Positions 32,541-41,768 of a stretch of DNA of 64,000 bases are shown here, one piece after another. A program made the position numbers and the translations under genes. The notes beneath the pieces were generated by a model. It worked only from the letters and a program-made list of their open reading frames with translations. It did no database searches and was not told the DNA's origin. Within the stretch, counting starts at the first letter, position 1, and each line of letters opens with the position of its first letter. The DNA comes from Synechococcus sp. MU1642 (GTDB lineage Bacteria; Cyanobacteriota; Cyanobacteriia; PCC-6307; Cyanobiaceae): NCBI RefSeq assembly GCF_020514115.1, contig NZ_VTKZ01000001.1:186001-250000 (forward strand), read 5' to 3'.

Positions 32541-34328
32541 ATGACTGAACAGCAACAGCAGCGCGACGATTCCGCCTGCGCTGTGGATCTTTCTGCATCC
32601 GCGCTCCCGGAATCCAATTCCAATGCTGAGGTGTTCACTACCACGATTAAATCGGCTGAGCCGGAATCCGGTTTTGCCGGTTTTGGTTTCAGTGAGGCTT
32701 TGCTCCGCACCTTGGCGGACAAGGGGTATACCGATCCGTCCCCCATCCAGAAGGCCGCATTCCCCGAGCTGATGCTCGGCCGCGATCTGGTGGGTCAGGC
32801 CCAGACCGGTACCGGCAAAACAGCAGCATTTGCGTTGCCGTTGCTCGAGCGTCTTGAGAGTGGCCAGAAAACACCCCAGGCCTTGGTGCTCGCCCCCACA
32901 CGGGAGCTGGCGATGCAGGTGGCTGAGTCGTTCAAGGCTTATTCCGCCGGCCATCCCCATTTGAAGGTGCTGGCGGTCTATGGCGGCACGGATTTCCGCT
33001 CCCAGATCAGTGCTCTCAGGCGCGGGGTTGATGTGGTGGTGGGCACCCCGGGTCGGGTCATGGACCACATGCGTCAGGGCACGCTCGACACAAGCGGTCT
33101 GCGCAGCCTGGTGCTCGATGAAGCGGATGAAATGCTCCGCATGGGCTTCATCGACGATGTGGAGTGGATCCTCGATCAATTGCCTGAGCAGCGCCAGGTG
33201 GTGCTGTTCTCCGCGACGATGCCCCCCGAGATCCGTCGCCTGTCCAAGCGTTATCTCAAGGACCCTGCTGAGGTCACGATTCGCACCAAGGATCAGGAAG
33301 GCAAGCGGATCCGCCAGCGTTCGATCACGGTGCCGATGCCGCACAAGCTCGAAGCCCTGCAACGGGTTCTCGACGCCTGTGGTGGTGAGGGTGTGATCAT
33401 CTTTGCCCGCACCAAGGCGATCACCTTGACCGTGGCTGAAACCCTTGAGGCCGGCGGCCATCAGGTGGCGGTGCTCAATGGCGACGTTCCTCAGAACCAA
33501 CGGGAACGCACCGTGGAGCGCCTTCGCAGTGGGTCGGTTGACATTCTCGTGGCCACCGACGTTGCGGCGCGGGGTCTTGATGTGGAACGCATCGGTCTCG
33601 TGATCAACTACGACATGCCGTTCGACAGCGAGGCCTACGTGCACCGCATCGGCCGGACGGGCCGCGCTGGACGTACCGGAGAAGCGGTTCTGTTCGTGAC
33701 CCCACGGGAACGGCGTTTCATCCGCAACCTGGAGCGGGCTACGGGTCAGCCGATCGAAGCAATGGAGGTGCCCGGTAATACGGCCATCAACCAGGGCCGG
33801 TTGGACCGTCTGCGTAAGCGTCTAAGTGAGGCAGCCCAGGAGCAACGCCCTGAAGCCGATGAAGCGGCCCTGCTCCAGGAGTTGATGCAGCGAGTGGCCA
33901 CGGAGCTCGAGCTCAGCCCCGAGCAACTGGCCATGGCGGCGCTGAATTTGGCAATCGGACCCGATGCGCTGCTGCGCAAGGGAGACGATGACTGGATTCA
34001 GAACACCCGTCGCAACGACCGCGACCGAGATCGCGAACGCAATTCGGGCGAGCGCCGTGAGCGGCGCGAGCGTCCGGCGCGGGCTCCTGAGGAGAACATG
34101 CAGCGCTACCGGGTTGAGGTGGGTCACCGCGATCGGGTCAAGCCGGGCAACCTGGTGGGCGCCATCGCTGGCGAGACCGGTCTGCAGGGCCGAATGATTG
34201 GCCGCATCCAGATTTTTGACAATCACAGCCTGGTGGATCTGCCCAAGGGCATGCCCGAGGAAGTGTTCAACAGCTTGCGTTGCCTGAAAGTGATGAACCG
34301 CGAACTGCAAATCAGTCAGGCTTCTTGA
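32541..34328 (+). CDS. deaD: DEAD-box RNA helicase, DeaD/CsdA type, 595 aa
   Basis: Unwinds structured RNA, important in cold growth and ribosome assembly. Motifs in order: FSEALLRTLADKGYTDPSPI, QAQTGTGKTAAFALPL, PTRELAMQV, VLDEADEML, FSATMPPEI, ATDVAARGLDVE, HRIGRTGRAGRTG; then an Arg-rich stretch (RRERRERPARAPEE) and a C-terminal DbpA-like RNA-binding domain (LVGAIAGETGLQGRMIGRIQ). Start is either this ATG or GTG 32499, which has GGGAGG only 2 nt upstream. A 104-nt leader follows the cupin gene. Confidence 0.93.
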   Translation: MTEQQQQRDDSACAVDLSASALPESNSNAEVFTTTIKSAEPESGFAGFGFSEALLRTLADKGYTDPSPIQKAAFPELMLGRDLVGQAQTGTGKTAAFALPLLERLESGQKTPQALVLAPTRELAMQVAESFKAYSAGHPHLKVLAVYGGTDFRSQISALRRGVDVVVGTPGRVMDHMRQGTLDTSGLRSLVLDEADEMLRMGFIDDVEWILDQLPEQRQVVLFSATMPPEIRRLSKRYLKDPAEVTIRTKDQEGKRIRQRSITVPMPHKLEALQRVLDACGGEGVIIFARTKAITLTVAETLEAGGHQVAVLNGDVPQNQRERTVERLRSGSVDILVATDVAARGLDVERIGLVINYDMPFDSEAYVHRIGRTGRAGRTGEAVLFVTPRERRFIRNLERATGQPIEAMEVPGNTAINQGRLDRLRKRLSEAAQEQRPEADEAALLQELMQRVATELELSPEQLAMAALNLAIGPDALLRKGDDDWIQNTRRNDRDRDRERNSGERRERRERPARAPEENMQRYRVEVGHRDRVKPGNLVGAIAGETGLQGRMIGRIQIFDNHSLVDLPKGMPEEVFNSLRCLKVMNRELQISQAS

Positions 34329-34576
34329 TGCGTGTGTTTCCGGCGTTTGCTCTGGTTCTGGGCCCTTTGTCAGCAACCGCATCGGACAACAGCCTGATCA
34401 CCCAGTTCTGCAGAACGGCCGTCAAGGCCGAGCTGCAGAGGGCTGTGACTGTTCCCCCTGAGGGAATGGTGGCCGACACCTGCCGTTGTTTTCTGTTGGA
34501 GGTGCAGAACGGGGCAGGGATCCAGACGGCCCAAGCAACCTGCAAGGCCAAGGCAGCTGAGGCCTACGGCCTCTGA
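34328..34576 (+). CDS. Secreted Cys-rich small protein, 82 aa
   Basis: ATG 34328 shares the A of the deaD stop (TGATG), so it is coupled. The signal peptide is MRVFPAFALVLGPLSATAS. The mature part has four Cys (FCRTAVKAELQR, DTCRCFLLEVQNG, ATCKAKAAE), compatible with disulfides in the periplasm. No family recognised. Confidence 0.6.
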   Translation: MRVFPAFALVLGPLSATASDNSLITQFCRTAVKAELQRAVTVPPEGMVADTCRCFLLEVQNGAGIQTAQATCKAKAAEAYGL

Positions 34577-34596
34577 TCCCCGGGGATCAAAAAGGG

Positions 34597-34791
34597 TCAG
34601 AGATGGCTCACTTGCACGGTGGCCTCGGGCTGAAGCAGTGCCAACTTTTCCACCACTTGAATCAACTCGATCTGCTCTCTAGGCGTGGCCTGCCGGATCA
34701 AGTTGTTAATTAGCAGAAGCTTGTCCACTGGATCCAGCTCTCCATCGGCGGTCCAGGTCATGGCTTGGAAACAAAGGCTTTCAAATGCCAT
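34597..34791 (-). CDS. Conserved hypothetical helical protein, up to 64 aa
   Basis: Reads WTADGELDPVDKLLLINNLI, RQATPREQIELIQVVEKLAL then QPEATVQVSHL. The start is ATG 34791 or the ATG at 34761 giving MTWTADGEL. Likely a helical bundle; function unknown. It is convergent with the secreted small protein, 20 nt apart. Confidence 0.6.
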   Translation of the reverse strand: MAFESLCFQAMTWTADGELDPVDKLLLINNLIRQATPREQIELIQVVEKLALLQPEATVQVSHL

Positions 34792-34843
34792 CTCTCTCTT
34801 ATGTCATGGTCTTCTGACAATGGAGTGGATGGCTTGGTTGCGG

Positions 34844-34872
34844 GCGAGTCTTCGGAATTGCTTCTTTTTTTT
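34844..34872 (+). terminator. Rho-independent terminator
   Basis: GCGAGTC / GAATTGC stem (6 of 7 pairs) closed by a TTCG tetraloop, then TTC and eight T. It points right and lies 270 nt beyond the secreted small protein, antisense-reading through the minus-strand gene in between, or it ends a separate short RNA. Confidence 0.6.
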
Positions 34873-34988
34873 GTGTTGATTCGTGCGACTGCCCTGTAAC
34901 GTCATCGGGTTCACGCCTGAGCATTGGTCCTCTCCGAGCTTTCGGAACCGGCTCAAGCGATCGATCAAGTTCAACGGTTCCACGGTCC

Positions 34989-35276
34989 ATGACCATCTAC
35001 ATCGGCAATCTCTCATTCCAGGCAGAGCAAGATCATCTTGTTGATCTCTTCAACGAGTACGGCGAGGTCAAGAACTGCAGCCTGCCCCTGGATCGTGAGA
35101 CAGGCCGCAAGCGCGGTTTCGCTTTCGTCGAAATGGTCAACGATGCCGATGAGCAAAAAGCCATCGACGATCTTCAGGACGTGGAGTGGATGGGCCGCAT
35201 GATCCGCGTCAGCAAAGCTACCCCTCGGGAGCGCTCAGGTGGCCCCCGCGGTGGTGGTGGCGGTTACCGCGGCTGA
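34989..35276 (+). CDS. Glycine-rich RRM RNA-binding protein (Rbp type), 95 aa
   Basis: Cyanobacterial cold-type RNA-binding protein. RNP2 is IYIGNLSF at residue 3, RNP1 is RKRGFAFVEM near residue 41, and the C-terminus is a Gly/Arg tail (GGPRGGGGGYRG). About 115 nt of leader follow the upstream terminator. Its 3' end overlaps the opposing gene by 42 nt. Confidence 0.93.
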   Translation: MTIYIGNLSFQAEQDHLVDLFNEYGEVKNCSLPLDRETGRKRGFAFVEMVNDADEQKAIDDLQDVEWMGRMIRVSKATPRERSGGPRGGGGGYRG

Positions 35277-35474
35277 GGCTGAGGCCTCGGCCTCCATCAG
35301 GTCCGATTCCACTTCACGCAAGCTCAGCCGACTCAGCATTTCATCACTGCTGTCTGCTGGGTTTTGCTGTTGCTCACGGGGGTCCTGGAACTTGGGCAAC
35401 ACGTCCCGCAGTCCGCGGCGTTTCTGGCGCGCCAGGTAACGGTGAAAGCGGTTGAACGACCTCGATCGGCTCAT
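35235..35474 (-). CDS. Hypothetical basic/acidic protein, 79 aa
   Basis: Starts MSRSRSFNRFHRYLARQKRR, very basic, turning acidic (SSDEMLSRLSLREVESDLME) with an Ala/Thr tail that lies antisense to the Gly-rich end of the RRM gene. The N-terminal half looks real; the last 14 residues are probably dictated by the overlap. Function unknown. Confidence 0.6.
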   Translation of the reverse strand: MSRSRSFNRFHRYLARQKRRGLRDVLPKFQDPREQQQNPADSSDEMLSRLSLREVESDLMEAEASASAAVTATTTAGAT

Positions 35475-35527
35475 GGCACCTCCTTCAGTTGTGGTTCCGT
35501 TGTAGTGCGTCTTCAGGGGTGAAAACC

Positions 35528-37333
35528 GTGTCGGAACGAACCCTCAGGAAAGCTTCAGCAAATCGTTCCCCCTTGATGCGGCTGATGCGTCATTTGGCGC
35601 CGCAGCGTCGCCTAGTGATTGCAGCGATCAGCTGCTCTCTGCTCAACAAGCTGTTCGATCTGGCCCCACCCGCCTTGATCGGTCTGGCCCTTGATGTGGT
35701 CGTGCGCGGTGACCAGTCTGTGTTGGCGGGTTTCGGTCTGAGGACCGCAGGCCAGCAACTCTGGTTTCTGGCTCTGCTCACCTTTGTGATTTGGGCGGCG
35801 GAGTCGCTATTTGAGTACCTCTACGACGTGCTCTGGCGCAACCTGGCGCAAACCACCCAGCACAGCCTGCGGGTCGAGGCTTACGACCATCTTCAGAAGC
35901 TGGAGCTGGCCTTTTTCGAGCAGGACAGCACCGGTCGCCTGATGGCGGTGCTCAATGACGATATCAATCAGCTCGAACGCTTTCTGGATCGCGGTGCCAA
36001 TCAGATCCTGCAGTTGATCACCACCGTTCTGGTGGTGGGCATCGGCATGGCGATGGTGGCGCCGGAGGTTGCCCTGTTCGCCTACCTGCCTATTCCGCTA
36101 ATTCTTTGGGGATCGCTGCATTTCCAGCGCCAGCTGGCGCCGCGTTACCGGGAGGTGCGGGCCCGGGCGGGCGACCTCGCCTCCCGGCTTGCCAACAACC
36201 TGGGGGGGATGCTCACGATCAAGAGCTTCACCGCTGAGGCTCTGGAACTGGAGCGGCTGCGAGCAGAAAGCCTGGCCTACCGCCAGAGCAATGCCCGGGC
36301 GATTCGTCTTTCGGCGGCCTTCATCCCCTTGATCCGCTTCGCGATTCTGTTCGCCTTCCTGGCGATCCTGTTGATCGGTGGCTTCAAGGCCCTGGCCGGG
36401 GAACTGCCGGTGGCCACTTACAGCGTTCTGGTGTTCATTACCCAGCGCCTGCTCTGGCCGTTAACCGCCATTGGCAGAACCCTGGATGAATACCAGCGCT
36501 CGATGGCCTCCACGCAACGGGTGCTCGATTTGATCGACACGCCGGTTCTGATCCAGGGAGGAACGGTGCCTGTGGATCCGCAGCGGCTGCGGGGTGAGAT
36601 TCGCTTTGAAGCGGTGGATTTCGCCTATGGCGGCCGATCAGCACTGCTGCAGGGCTTCGATCTGACCGTGCAAGCGGGATCGACCCTCGGCATTGTCGGG
36701 GCGACGGGGTCCGGCAAGAGCACGGTGGTGAAGCTGTTGTTGCGGCTGTATGAGCGAGATGGCGGAAGTATCTGCCTGGATGGGGTCCCCATCGAAACCC
36801 TGCAGCTTCAAGACCTGCGGCGCTGCATCGCCCTGGTGAGTCAGGACGTCTACCTCTTCCACGGCACCGTCGCCGAGAACATCGCTTATGGGGTCTCAGA
36901 TCCCGATCCGGTGGCGATTGAGCAGGCTGCTTGCTTGGCGGAAGCCGCTGGATTCATCGATGCCTTGCCCCAGGGATACGAAACCCTGGTTGGGGAGCGG
37001 GGGCAGCGCCTCTCGGGCGGACAGCGCCAACGCATCGCCCTGGCCCGCGCCATCCTCAAGGATGCCCCGGTGATGGTGCTCGATGAAGCTACCGCAGCGG
37101 TGGACAACGACACCGAAGCCGCCATCCAGCGCTCCTTGGCGCAGATCACCCTGCACCGCACCACCGTGGTGATCGCCCATCGTCTCAGCACGGTTCGCCA
37201 TTCCGATTGGATTGTGGTGATGGACCAGGGCCGGATTGTGGAGCAGGGCTGCCACGACAGCCTGGTGGCCCAGGGTGGGGTCTATGCCAACCTCTGGCAG
37301 GTGCAGGCCGGCGAAGGGGTTATCGCTTCCTGA
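35528..37333 (+). CDS. ABC exporter, fused permease-ATPase (MsbA type), about 601 aa
   Basis: Homodimeric exporter, six spans then ATPase. Walker A GIVGATGSGKSTVVKLLLRL, signature QRLSGGQRQRIALARAI, Walker B MVLDEATAAVDND and the switch His IAHRLSTVRHS. Substrate (lipid or drug) not determinable. I take GTG 35528, with AGGGG 8 nt upstream; longer in-frame starts reach 35489. Confidence 0.9.
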   Translation: MSERTLRKASANRSPLMRLMRHLAPQRRLVIAAISCSLLNKLFDLAPPALIGLALDVVVRGDQSVLAGFGLRTAGQQLWFLALLTFVIWAAESLFEYLYDVLWRNLAQTTQHSLRVEAYDHLQKLELAFFEQDSTGRLMAVLNDDINQLERFLDRGANQILQLITTVLVVGIGMAMVAPEVALFAYLPIPLILWGSLHFQRQLAPRYREVRARAGDLASRLANNLGGMLTIKSFTAEALELERLRAESLAYRQSNARAIRLSAAFIPLIRFAILFAFLAILLIGGFKALAGELPVATYSVLVFITQRLLWPLTAIGRTLDEYQRSMASTQRVLDLIDTPVLIQGGTVPVDPQRLRGEIRFEAVDFAYGGRSALLQGFDLTVQAGSTLGIVGATGSGKSTVVKLLLRLYERDGGSICLDGVPIETLQLQDLRRCIALVSQDVYLFHGTVAENIAYGVSDPDPVAIEQAACLAEAAGFIDALPQGYETLVGERGQRLSGGQRQRIALARAILKDAPVMVLDEATAAVDNDTEAAIQRSLAQITLHRTTVVIAHRLSTVRHSDWIVVMDQGRIVEQGCHDSLVAQGGVYANLWQVQAGEGVIAS

Positions 37334-37365
37334 AGCAGCTGTTGTTGCCGGCAGATTCGGCGACC

Positions 37366-39495
37366 ATGCTGGGTCCGCAAGCCGGCAGTGGAGCCATGGC
37401 CATGCAGGCCTCGATCAGCCACGTGATGCATCACCCCCTCGGGGTGTTCTCGCTGTTGGTGGCGATCAGTGCGGCGGTGCCGCCGTTGATCCGGCGGCTG
37501 GGGCTGCCCGATCTGGTGGGGTTGCTGGCGGCTGGCGTGGTGGTGGGTCCCCACGCTTTGAACTGGGTCGACAGCAGCAGCGAAACGGTACGGTTGCTCT
37601 CCGATCTCGGGGCGGTGTATCTGCTGTTCACGATGGGTCTGGAGATTGATCTCGAGGAGTTCAACCGGGTCAAGCGTCGCTCCTTTATCTATGGCCTGCT
37701 GATCCTGTTGATCGGTGTGGGAACGGGCGTGTCGATCGGCCTGATGGCGGGCTTCGCCTCGGTGTCGTGCCTGTTGCTCGGCGCCCTGATGGCGACTCAC
37801 ACTCCCCTCGGTTATCCGATCGTGCGCAGTTACGGCGCCCAGAAGGACGAGGCGGTGGTGGTGAGCGTGGGCAGCACGATCTTCACCGACATCGTGGCCC
37901 TGCTGCTGCTGGCGGTGGGACTGGGGCTGGGCCAGGGCAGCCTCAGTGGCCTTGGCCTGGGCCTGCTGCTGCTCAAGATCGGTGGCTTCGCTCTGGTAGT
38001 GGTGATCGGCATCCGCTGGCTGGGCCGGCGCCTGGTGCTGCAAGGCATCAGTGATGAAAACCGGATGGTGCTCGCTGTTTTGGTGGCCCTGTTCCTGGCG
38101 TCCCTGGGTGCTGAGCTGGCGGGAGTGGAGAAGATTGTCGGCGCCTTCTTGGCTGGTTTGGCGGTGAATTCCGTGCTGCCCGAGGGCCGGGTGAAGGAAC
38201 AGGTGATTTTTGTGGGTGGCGTGCTGTTCATCCCGATCTTCTTTATCGATTTGGGATTGCTGCTTGATCTGGGCAGCCTCGGCCAAAGCCTGGGCAACTT
38301 TCAGTTCACCGCGCTGATGCTTGTGGGCGCTATTGGCGGCAAGGGTGTGGCGTCCTGGCTGAGCGGACGGCTGTTCGGTTACCGCCGCGCCCAGATCCTG
38401 ATGATGTGGTCGCTGACGATGCCCAAGGTGGCGGCGACCCTGGCGACGGCCTTCATCGGCTACCAGGCGGGTCTGCTCAATCAGACCGTGCTCAACAGTG
38501 TGCTGGCGGTGATGGTGGTGACGGCCACCCTGGGGCCGATCCTCACGGAGCAGTCGGTGACACGGCTCAAGGATCCCAGTCCCGATGCGGTGCCGGTCAG
38601 CTTCGGTGAGGAGGCGGCGGTGCTGGATGGCGTCAATGAGGTCGTCCAGCGCCCCCTGCGCATCGTTGTGCCGGTGGCCAACCCCAGCACCGAGAAGGGA
38701 TTGTTGAGCATGGCGGCCCGCCTGGTGCAGGGTTCGGCTGGGGCTGAAGGGTTGCTGCTTCCCCTGGCGATGGTGAATCCCAGCCTCGAAGAGATGCGCG
38801 GTGGTTTGAACAGGGCCATTGCCGCAGCGCGTGGACGCCTCAGCACGGCGGAGAGCATCGGTGCCCAGTTGGCTGTGCCCAGCCGCAGCCTGCTGCGGCT
38901 GGATGAAGATATTGCCGGCGGCATGAGCCGCACAGCTTTGGAACAGGCCGCGGATCTGTTGCTGATCGGTGCAGCCCGCACCGATCAACTCCGGGCCTGG
39001 CTAATGGGCGACATCGTTGATGGGGTCTGCCGCACGGCCCACTGTCCGGTGGTGGTAGTGAACCTGGGGCATGAGACAGATAGCGGCCTGGGCCGAATCC
39101 TTGTTCCGATCAAAGACCTCTCCGCCAGCGCACGCGAGCAATTCGAACTGGCGCTGCGGATGATCAACTCAGCTCCGGAGGATCAGCGCGTTCGGATCAC
39201 CCTGCTGCATGTGCACGACCCCCGCTTCAGCGGCCAGGACCGTCATTGGATGGAACAGCAGCTGATTCGCTGGCGTCCGCCGGGGATTCCAGAGGAGCGG
39301 TTCCACATAGTGATTCTGCGGGGGCCGGGTATCGATGGTGCCATTCATCGCCTCAGCCGCGAACACGATCTGGTGATCCTGCGCACCCAGCGCAGGCGGG
39401 TGGCTGGTCTGCCGATTCCAGGCAGTGATCGCATCAGCAAATTGATCCGCCAGCTCCCCTGCGCCTCGATGGTGATCAGCGATCCATTGGTTTGA
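37366..39495 (+). CDS. Kef/CPA2-type cation:proton antiporter with Usp tail, about 709 aa
   Basis: Na+ or K+/H+ antiport in the cytoplasmic or thylakoid membrane. The first 430 residues form the CPA2 multi-span domain (PLIRRLGLPDLVGLLAAGVV, GAVYLLFTMGLEIDLEEF, FFIDLGLLLDLG). The rest is two Usp-like domains, the first ending in RTAHCPVVVVNLG, as in many cyanobacterial homologues. The start is set at ATG 37366; the frame opens much earlier as an overlap shadow of the ABC gene. 32 nt after that gene. Confidence 0.88.
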   Translation: MLGPQAGSGAMAMQASISHVMHHPLGVFSLLVAISAAVPPLIRRLGLPDLVGLLAAGVVVGPHALNWVDSSSETVRLLSDLGAVYLLFTMGLEIDLEEFNRVKRRSFIYGLLILLIGVGTGVSIGLMAGFASVSCLLLGALMATHTPLGYPIVRSYGAQKDEAVVVSVGSTIFTDIVALLLLAVGLGLGQGSLSGLGLGLLLLKIGGFALVVVIGIRWLGRRLVLQGISDENRMVLAVLVALFLASLGAELAGVEKIVGAFLAGLAVNSVLPEGRVKEQVIFVGGVLFIPIFFIDLGLLLDLGSLGQSLGNFQFTALMLVGAIGGKGVASWLSGRLFGYRRAQILMMWSLTMPKVAATLATAFIGYQAGLLNQTVLNSVLAVMVVTATLGPILTEQSVTRLKDPSPDAVPVSFGEEAAVLDGVNEVVQRPLRIVVPVANPSTEKGLLSMAARLVQGSAGAEGLLLPLAMVNPSLEEMRGGLNRAIAAARGRLSTAESIGAQLAVPSRSLLRLDEDIAGGMSRTALEQAADLLLIGAARTDQLRAWLMGDIVDGVCRTAHCPVVVVNLGHETDSGLGRILVPIKDLSASAREQFELALRMINSAPEDQRVRITLLHVHDPRFSGQDRHWMEQQLIRWRPPGIPEERFHIVILRGPGIDGAIHRLSREHDLVILRTQRRRVAGLPIPGSDRISKLIRQLPCASMVISDPLV

Positions 39496-39561
39496 CAGAG
39501 GTCTGCGTCCCTCTACCAGAGATGGGACGAGCGCGCCAAGATGCTGCTTAGCGTGCATGCC

Positions 39562-40503
39562 ATGACACAACCCCCCTCTGCTAAGGCGTCATCTGAGGCC
39601 ATCACATGGCCGGTGGTTGCTGCTGTGGTGGTTGGTCTCAGCGGCGGCCTGACTCTTTCGGTTGCTCTGAGCCGGTTGATCATGGCGCCGTCCAGGACGG
39701 CAGATCAGCCTTTCGCGCTGCCTAAGCCTGCGCCGCTTGCCAACCCATTTGTTGGTTGGACCGGCTTCGGGGCAAGGGAGGTGGTGGTGCTGGGCCGAGA
39801 CCGCACTGGCAACAACACTGATGTGATTTTCACGGTGCGGGTGGATGGCACCACCACGTCGATCACCCAGATCCCCCGCGACAGCTACATCGATGCTGAG
39901 GGCTTCGGTGGCATCAAGCTGAATGCACTGATGGCCTACGGCGGAGTGGAGGCTGTGGAGCGGGAGTTGTCGCGGTTGATGAACCGACCGATCCGCCACC
40001 ACATCGTGGTGCGCCTGGATGCGATCGAAACCCTGGCCAACCTGGTGGGGGGAATCGAAGTGGATGTTCCCAAGCGCCTCTATTACATCGACCGCAGTCA
40101 GAACTTGTTGATCGACCTGCAGCCCGGCCCTCAGCTGTTAAGGGGCAAGGATTTGGAGGGCTTTTTGCGTTGGCGCAACGACGGCCGCGGCGATTTCGGC
40201 CGGCTGGAACGGCAGCAGCTGGCGTTGAAGGGTCTGTTTGAGCAGATGAAACAACCGCAGAATCTGATCCGCCTGCCGGCTTTGATCACCGCTGCGGGCC
40301 AGGCCTTGGAGACGGATCTGGGGCCGATCGAACTGGGTGGATTGGTCACCGCCATGGGCACCACCGATCTGAAGGCTTCCAGTCTGAAGGCGGTTCCGTT
40401 CAATGCCGATGGCATCAGCTATCTGGAAACCGAGTGGCCGGCCAAGTCGAGCAGTGGCAGCGATGCCAGTGTTGGCAGCCAACGCTTCCGATTCCTGTTC
40501 TGA
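39562..40503 (+). CDS. LytR-CpsA-Psr (LCP) family phosphotransferase, about 313 aa
   Basis: Attaches polysaccharides to peptidoglycan or processes lipid-linked glycans. N-terminal anchor span (TWPVVAAVVVGLSGGLTLSV), then the catalytic LCP domain: VLGRDRTGNNTDVIFTVRV, TSITQIPRDSYIDAEGFGG, KLNALMAYGGVEAVERELSR, GGIEVDVPKRLYYID and LEGFLRWRNDGRGDFGRLER. Arg and Asp residues of the active site are present. ATG 39562 preferred over 39541. Confidence 0.9.
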   Translation: MTQPPSAKASSEAITWPVVAAVVVGLSGGLTLSVALSRLIMAPSRTADQPFALPKPAPLANPFVGWTGFGAREVVVLGRDRTGNNTDVIFTVRVDGTTTSITQIPRDSYIDAEGFGGIKLNALMAYGGVEAVERELSRLMNRPIRHHIVVRLDAIETLANLVGGIEVDVPKRLYYIDRSQNLLIDLQPGPQLLRGKDLEGFLRWRNDGRGDFGRLERQQLALKGLFEQMKQPQNLIRLPALITAAGQALETDLGPIELGGLVTAMGTTDLKASSLKAVPFNADGISYLETEWPAKSSSGSDASVGSQRFRFLF

Positions 40504-41085
40504 TCAGATCAGCAGGGTCAGTGAGTGCACCACCCGGCCGCAGAGATCACCAACCTTGCTCCAGCGTTCTTCGTTGACGCTGGTAGCCAGGGTGTAAAGG
40601 CGGCCGCGATCTACCACCACAGTCGCCAGCTCATGGCGGTCCCGATCTTCCAAGTGCACGGCGTATTCCAGGTCGTAGAAGGTGTGGCCATTCACCTCTC
40701 GCTCCTGCGCTCCCACCAGCTCCGCGGTGCGGCCGCTGCCGGCGGTGGCGATCACCTCACGGCGCAGCCGCTCTCCCACTGCGATGGCGCTGCCCAGTTC
40801 ACTCAGTTCGTTGTCTTCGCTCACCTTGTTGATCATCAGGCTCACGGTTTCATCGCTGTGGATCAGGTCGTGAAACACCACCCGTGGTCCGTTGCTCACT
40901 TGAACCTCAGTCCAACCGGTGGGATAGAGGAAGGCGAAACGGCCATCCGGGCTCTGGTACGACTGCAGTCCGGCTGTTGGTCCCGCTGCGCAGGCCCCCA
41001 CCATCAGTGCCAGGGCGCCGCAAATGATCACGCGACTCAAAGACTGGAAGAGCTGCATCAGCTGGGCGATCAATCCATGGGCCAT
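40504..41085 (-). CDS. PsbP-like (CyanoP) lipoprotein, 193 aa
   Basis: Thylakoid-lumen photosystem II assembly or stability factor. The start [20 protein letters not shown] leads to a lipobox LMVGAC near residue 30, then [20 protein letters not shown] and [20 protein letters not shown], the PsbP fold, and [20 protein letters not shown]. Convergent with the LCP gene (stops adjacent) and divergent from recR. Confidence 0.85.
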   Translation of the reverse strand: MAHGLIAQLMQLFQSLSRVIICGALALMVGACAAGPTAGLQSYQSPDGRFAFLYPTGWTEVQVSNGPRVVFHDLIHSDETVSLMINKVSEDNELSELGSAIAVGERLRREVIATAGSGRTAELVGAQEREVNGHTFYDLEYAVHLEDRDRHELATVVVDRGRLYTLATSVNEERWSKVGDLCGRVVHSLTLLI

Positions 41086-41108
41086 TCTGCCTCTGTGGCC
41101 TGATTGTC

Positions 41109-41768
41109 GTGAACTCTGTTGCGGCAGATGATCTCCGCAACTCCTACATTTCCCGCATCGGCGGCAGACCACTGAGCGGCTTTACTAAACCGTTAGCCCG
41201 GCTGATTGATCAGTTCGAGCGTCTGCCTGGCATCGGTCCGCGCACGGCCCAGCGGCTCGCTTTGCATCTTCTGAATCAACCGGAGGAGCAGATCCATCAG
41301 TTCGCTGATGCCCTGTTGGCGGCCCGCACCCAGGTTGGCCAGTGCCAAACCTGCTTCCACCTCTCCGCTGATCCCGAATGTGAGATTTGCCGCAACCCTG
41401 AGCGCCGCAACGGCGTGATCTGCGTGGTGGCGGATTCCAGGGATCTTCTGGCTCTGGAACGCACCCGTGAATTTCAGGGGCGCTACCACGTGCTTGGGGG
41501 CCTTATTTCGCCCATGGACGGGGTTGGTCCGGAGCTGCTGCACGTCACCGAACTGGTGCAACGAATCACCAATGAGGAGATCAGTGAGGTGATCCTCGCC
41601 CTCACCCCCAGCGTGGAAGGAGACACCACCAGCTTGTATCTGGGGCGGTTGCTCAAGCCCTTCTGTTCGGTGAGCCGGATCGCCTACGGCTTGCCGATGG
41701 GTAGTGAACTGGAATACGCCGATGAGGTCACCCTGAGCCGCGCCCTGGAGGGGCGCCGGCCGGTATGA
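41109..41768 (+). CDS. recR: RecR, recombination protein, 219 aa
   Basis: DNA gap repair with RecF/RecO. HhH region [20 protein letters not shown], zinc finger [20 protein letters not shown], Toprim domain [17 protein letters not shown] and [13 protein letters not shown]. Length slightly long at the N-terminus: start GTG 41109, possible later starts. Overlaps lipA by 4 nt. Confidence 0.95.
   Translation: MNSVAADDLRNSYISRIGGRPLSGFTKPLARLIDQFERLPGIGPRTAQRLALHLLNQPEEQIHQFADALLAARTQVGQCQTCFHLSADPECEICRNPERRNGVICVVADSRDLLALERTREFQGRYHVLGGLISPMDGVGPELLHVTELVQRITNEEISEVILALTPSVEGDTTSLYLGRLLKPFCSVSRIAYGLPMGSELEYADEVTLSRALEGRRPV

Noticed and set aside
37282-38988. 568-codon minus-strand frame opposite the antiporter
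   Set aside because: Antisense shadow, extremely His/Gln-rich, a usual artefact in high-GC genes.
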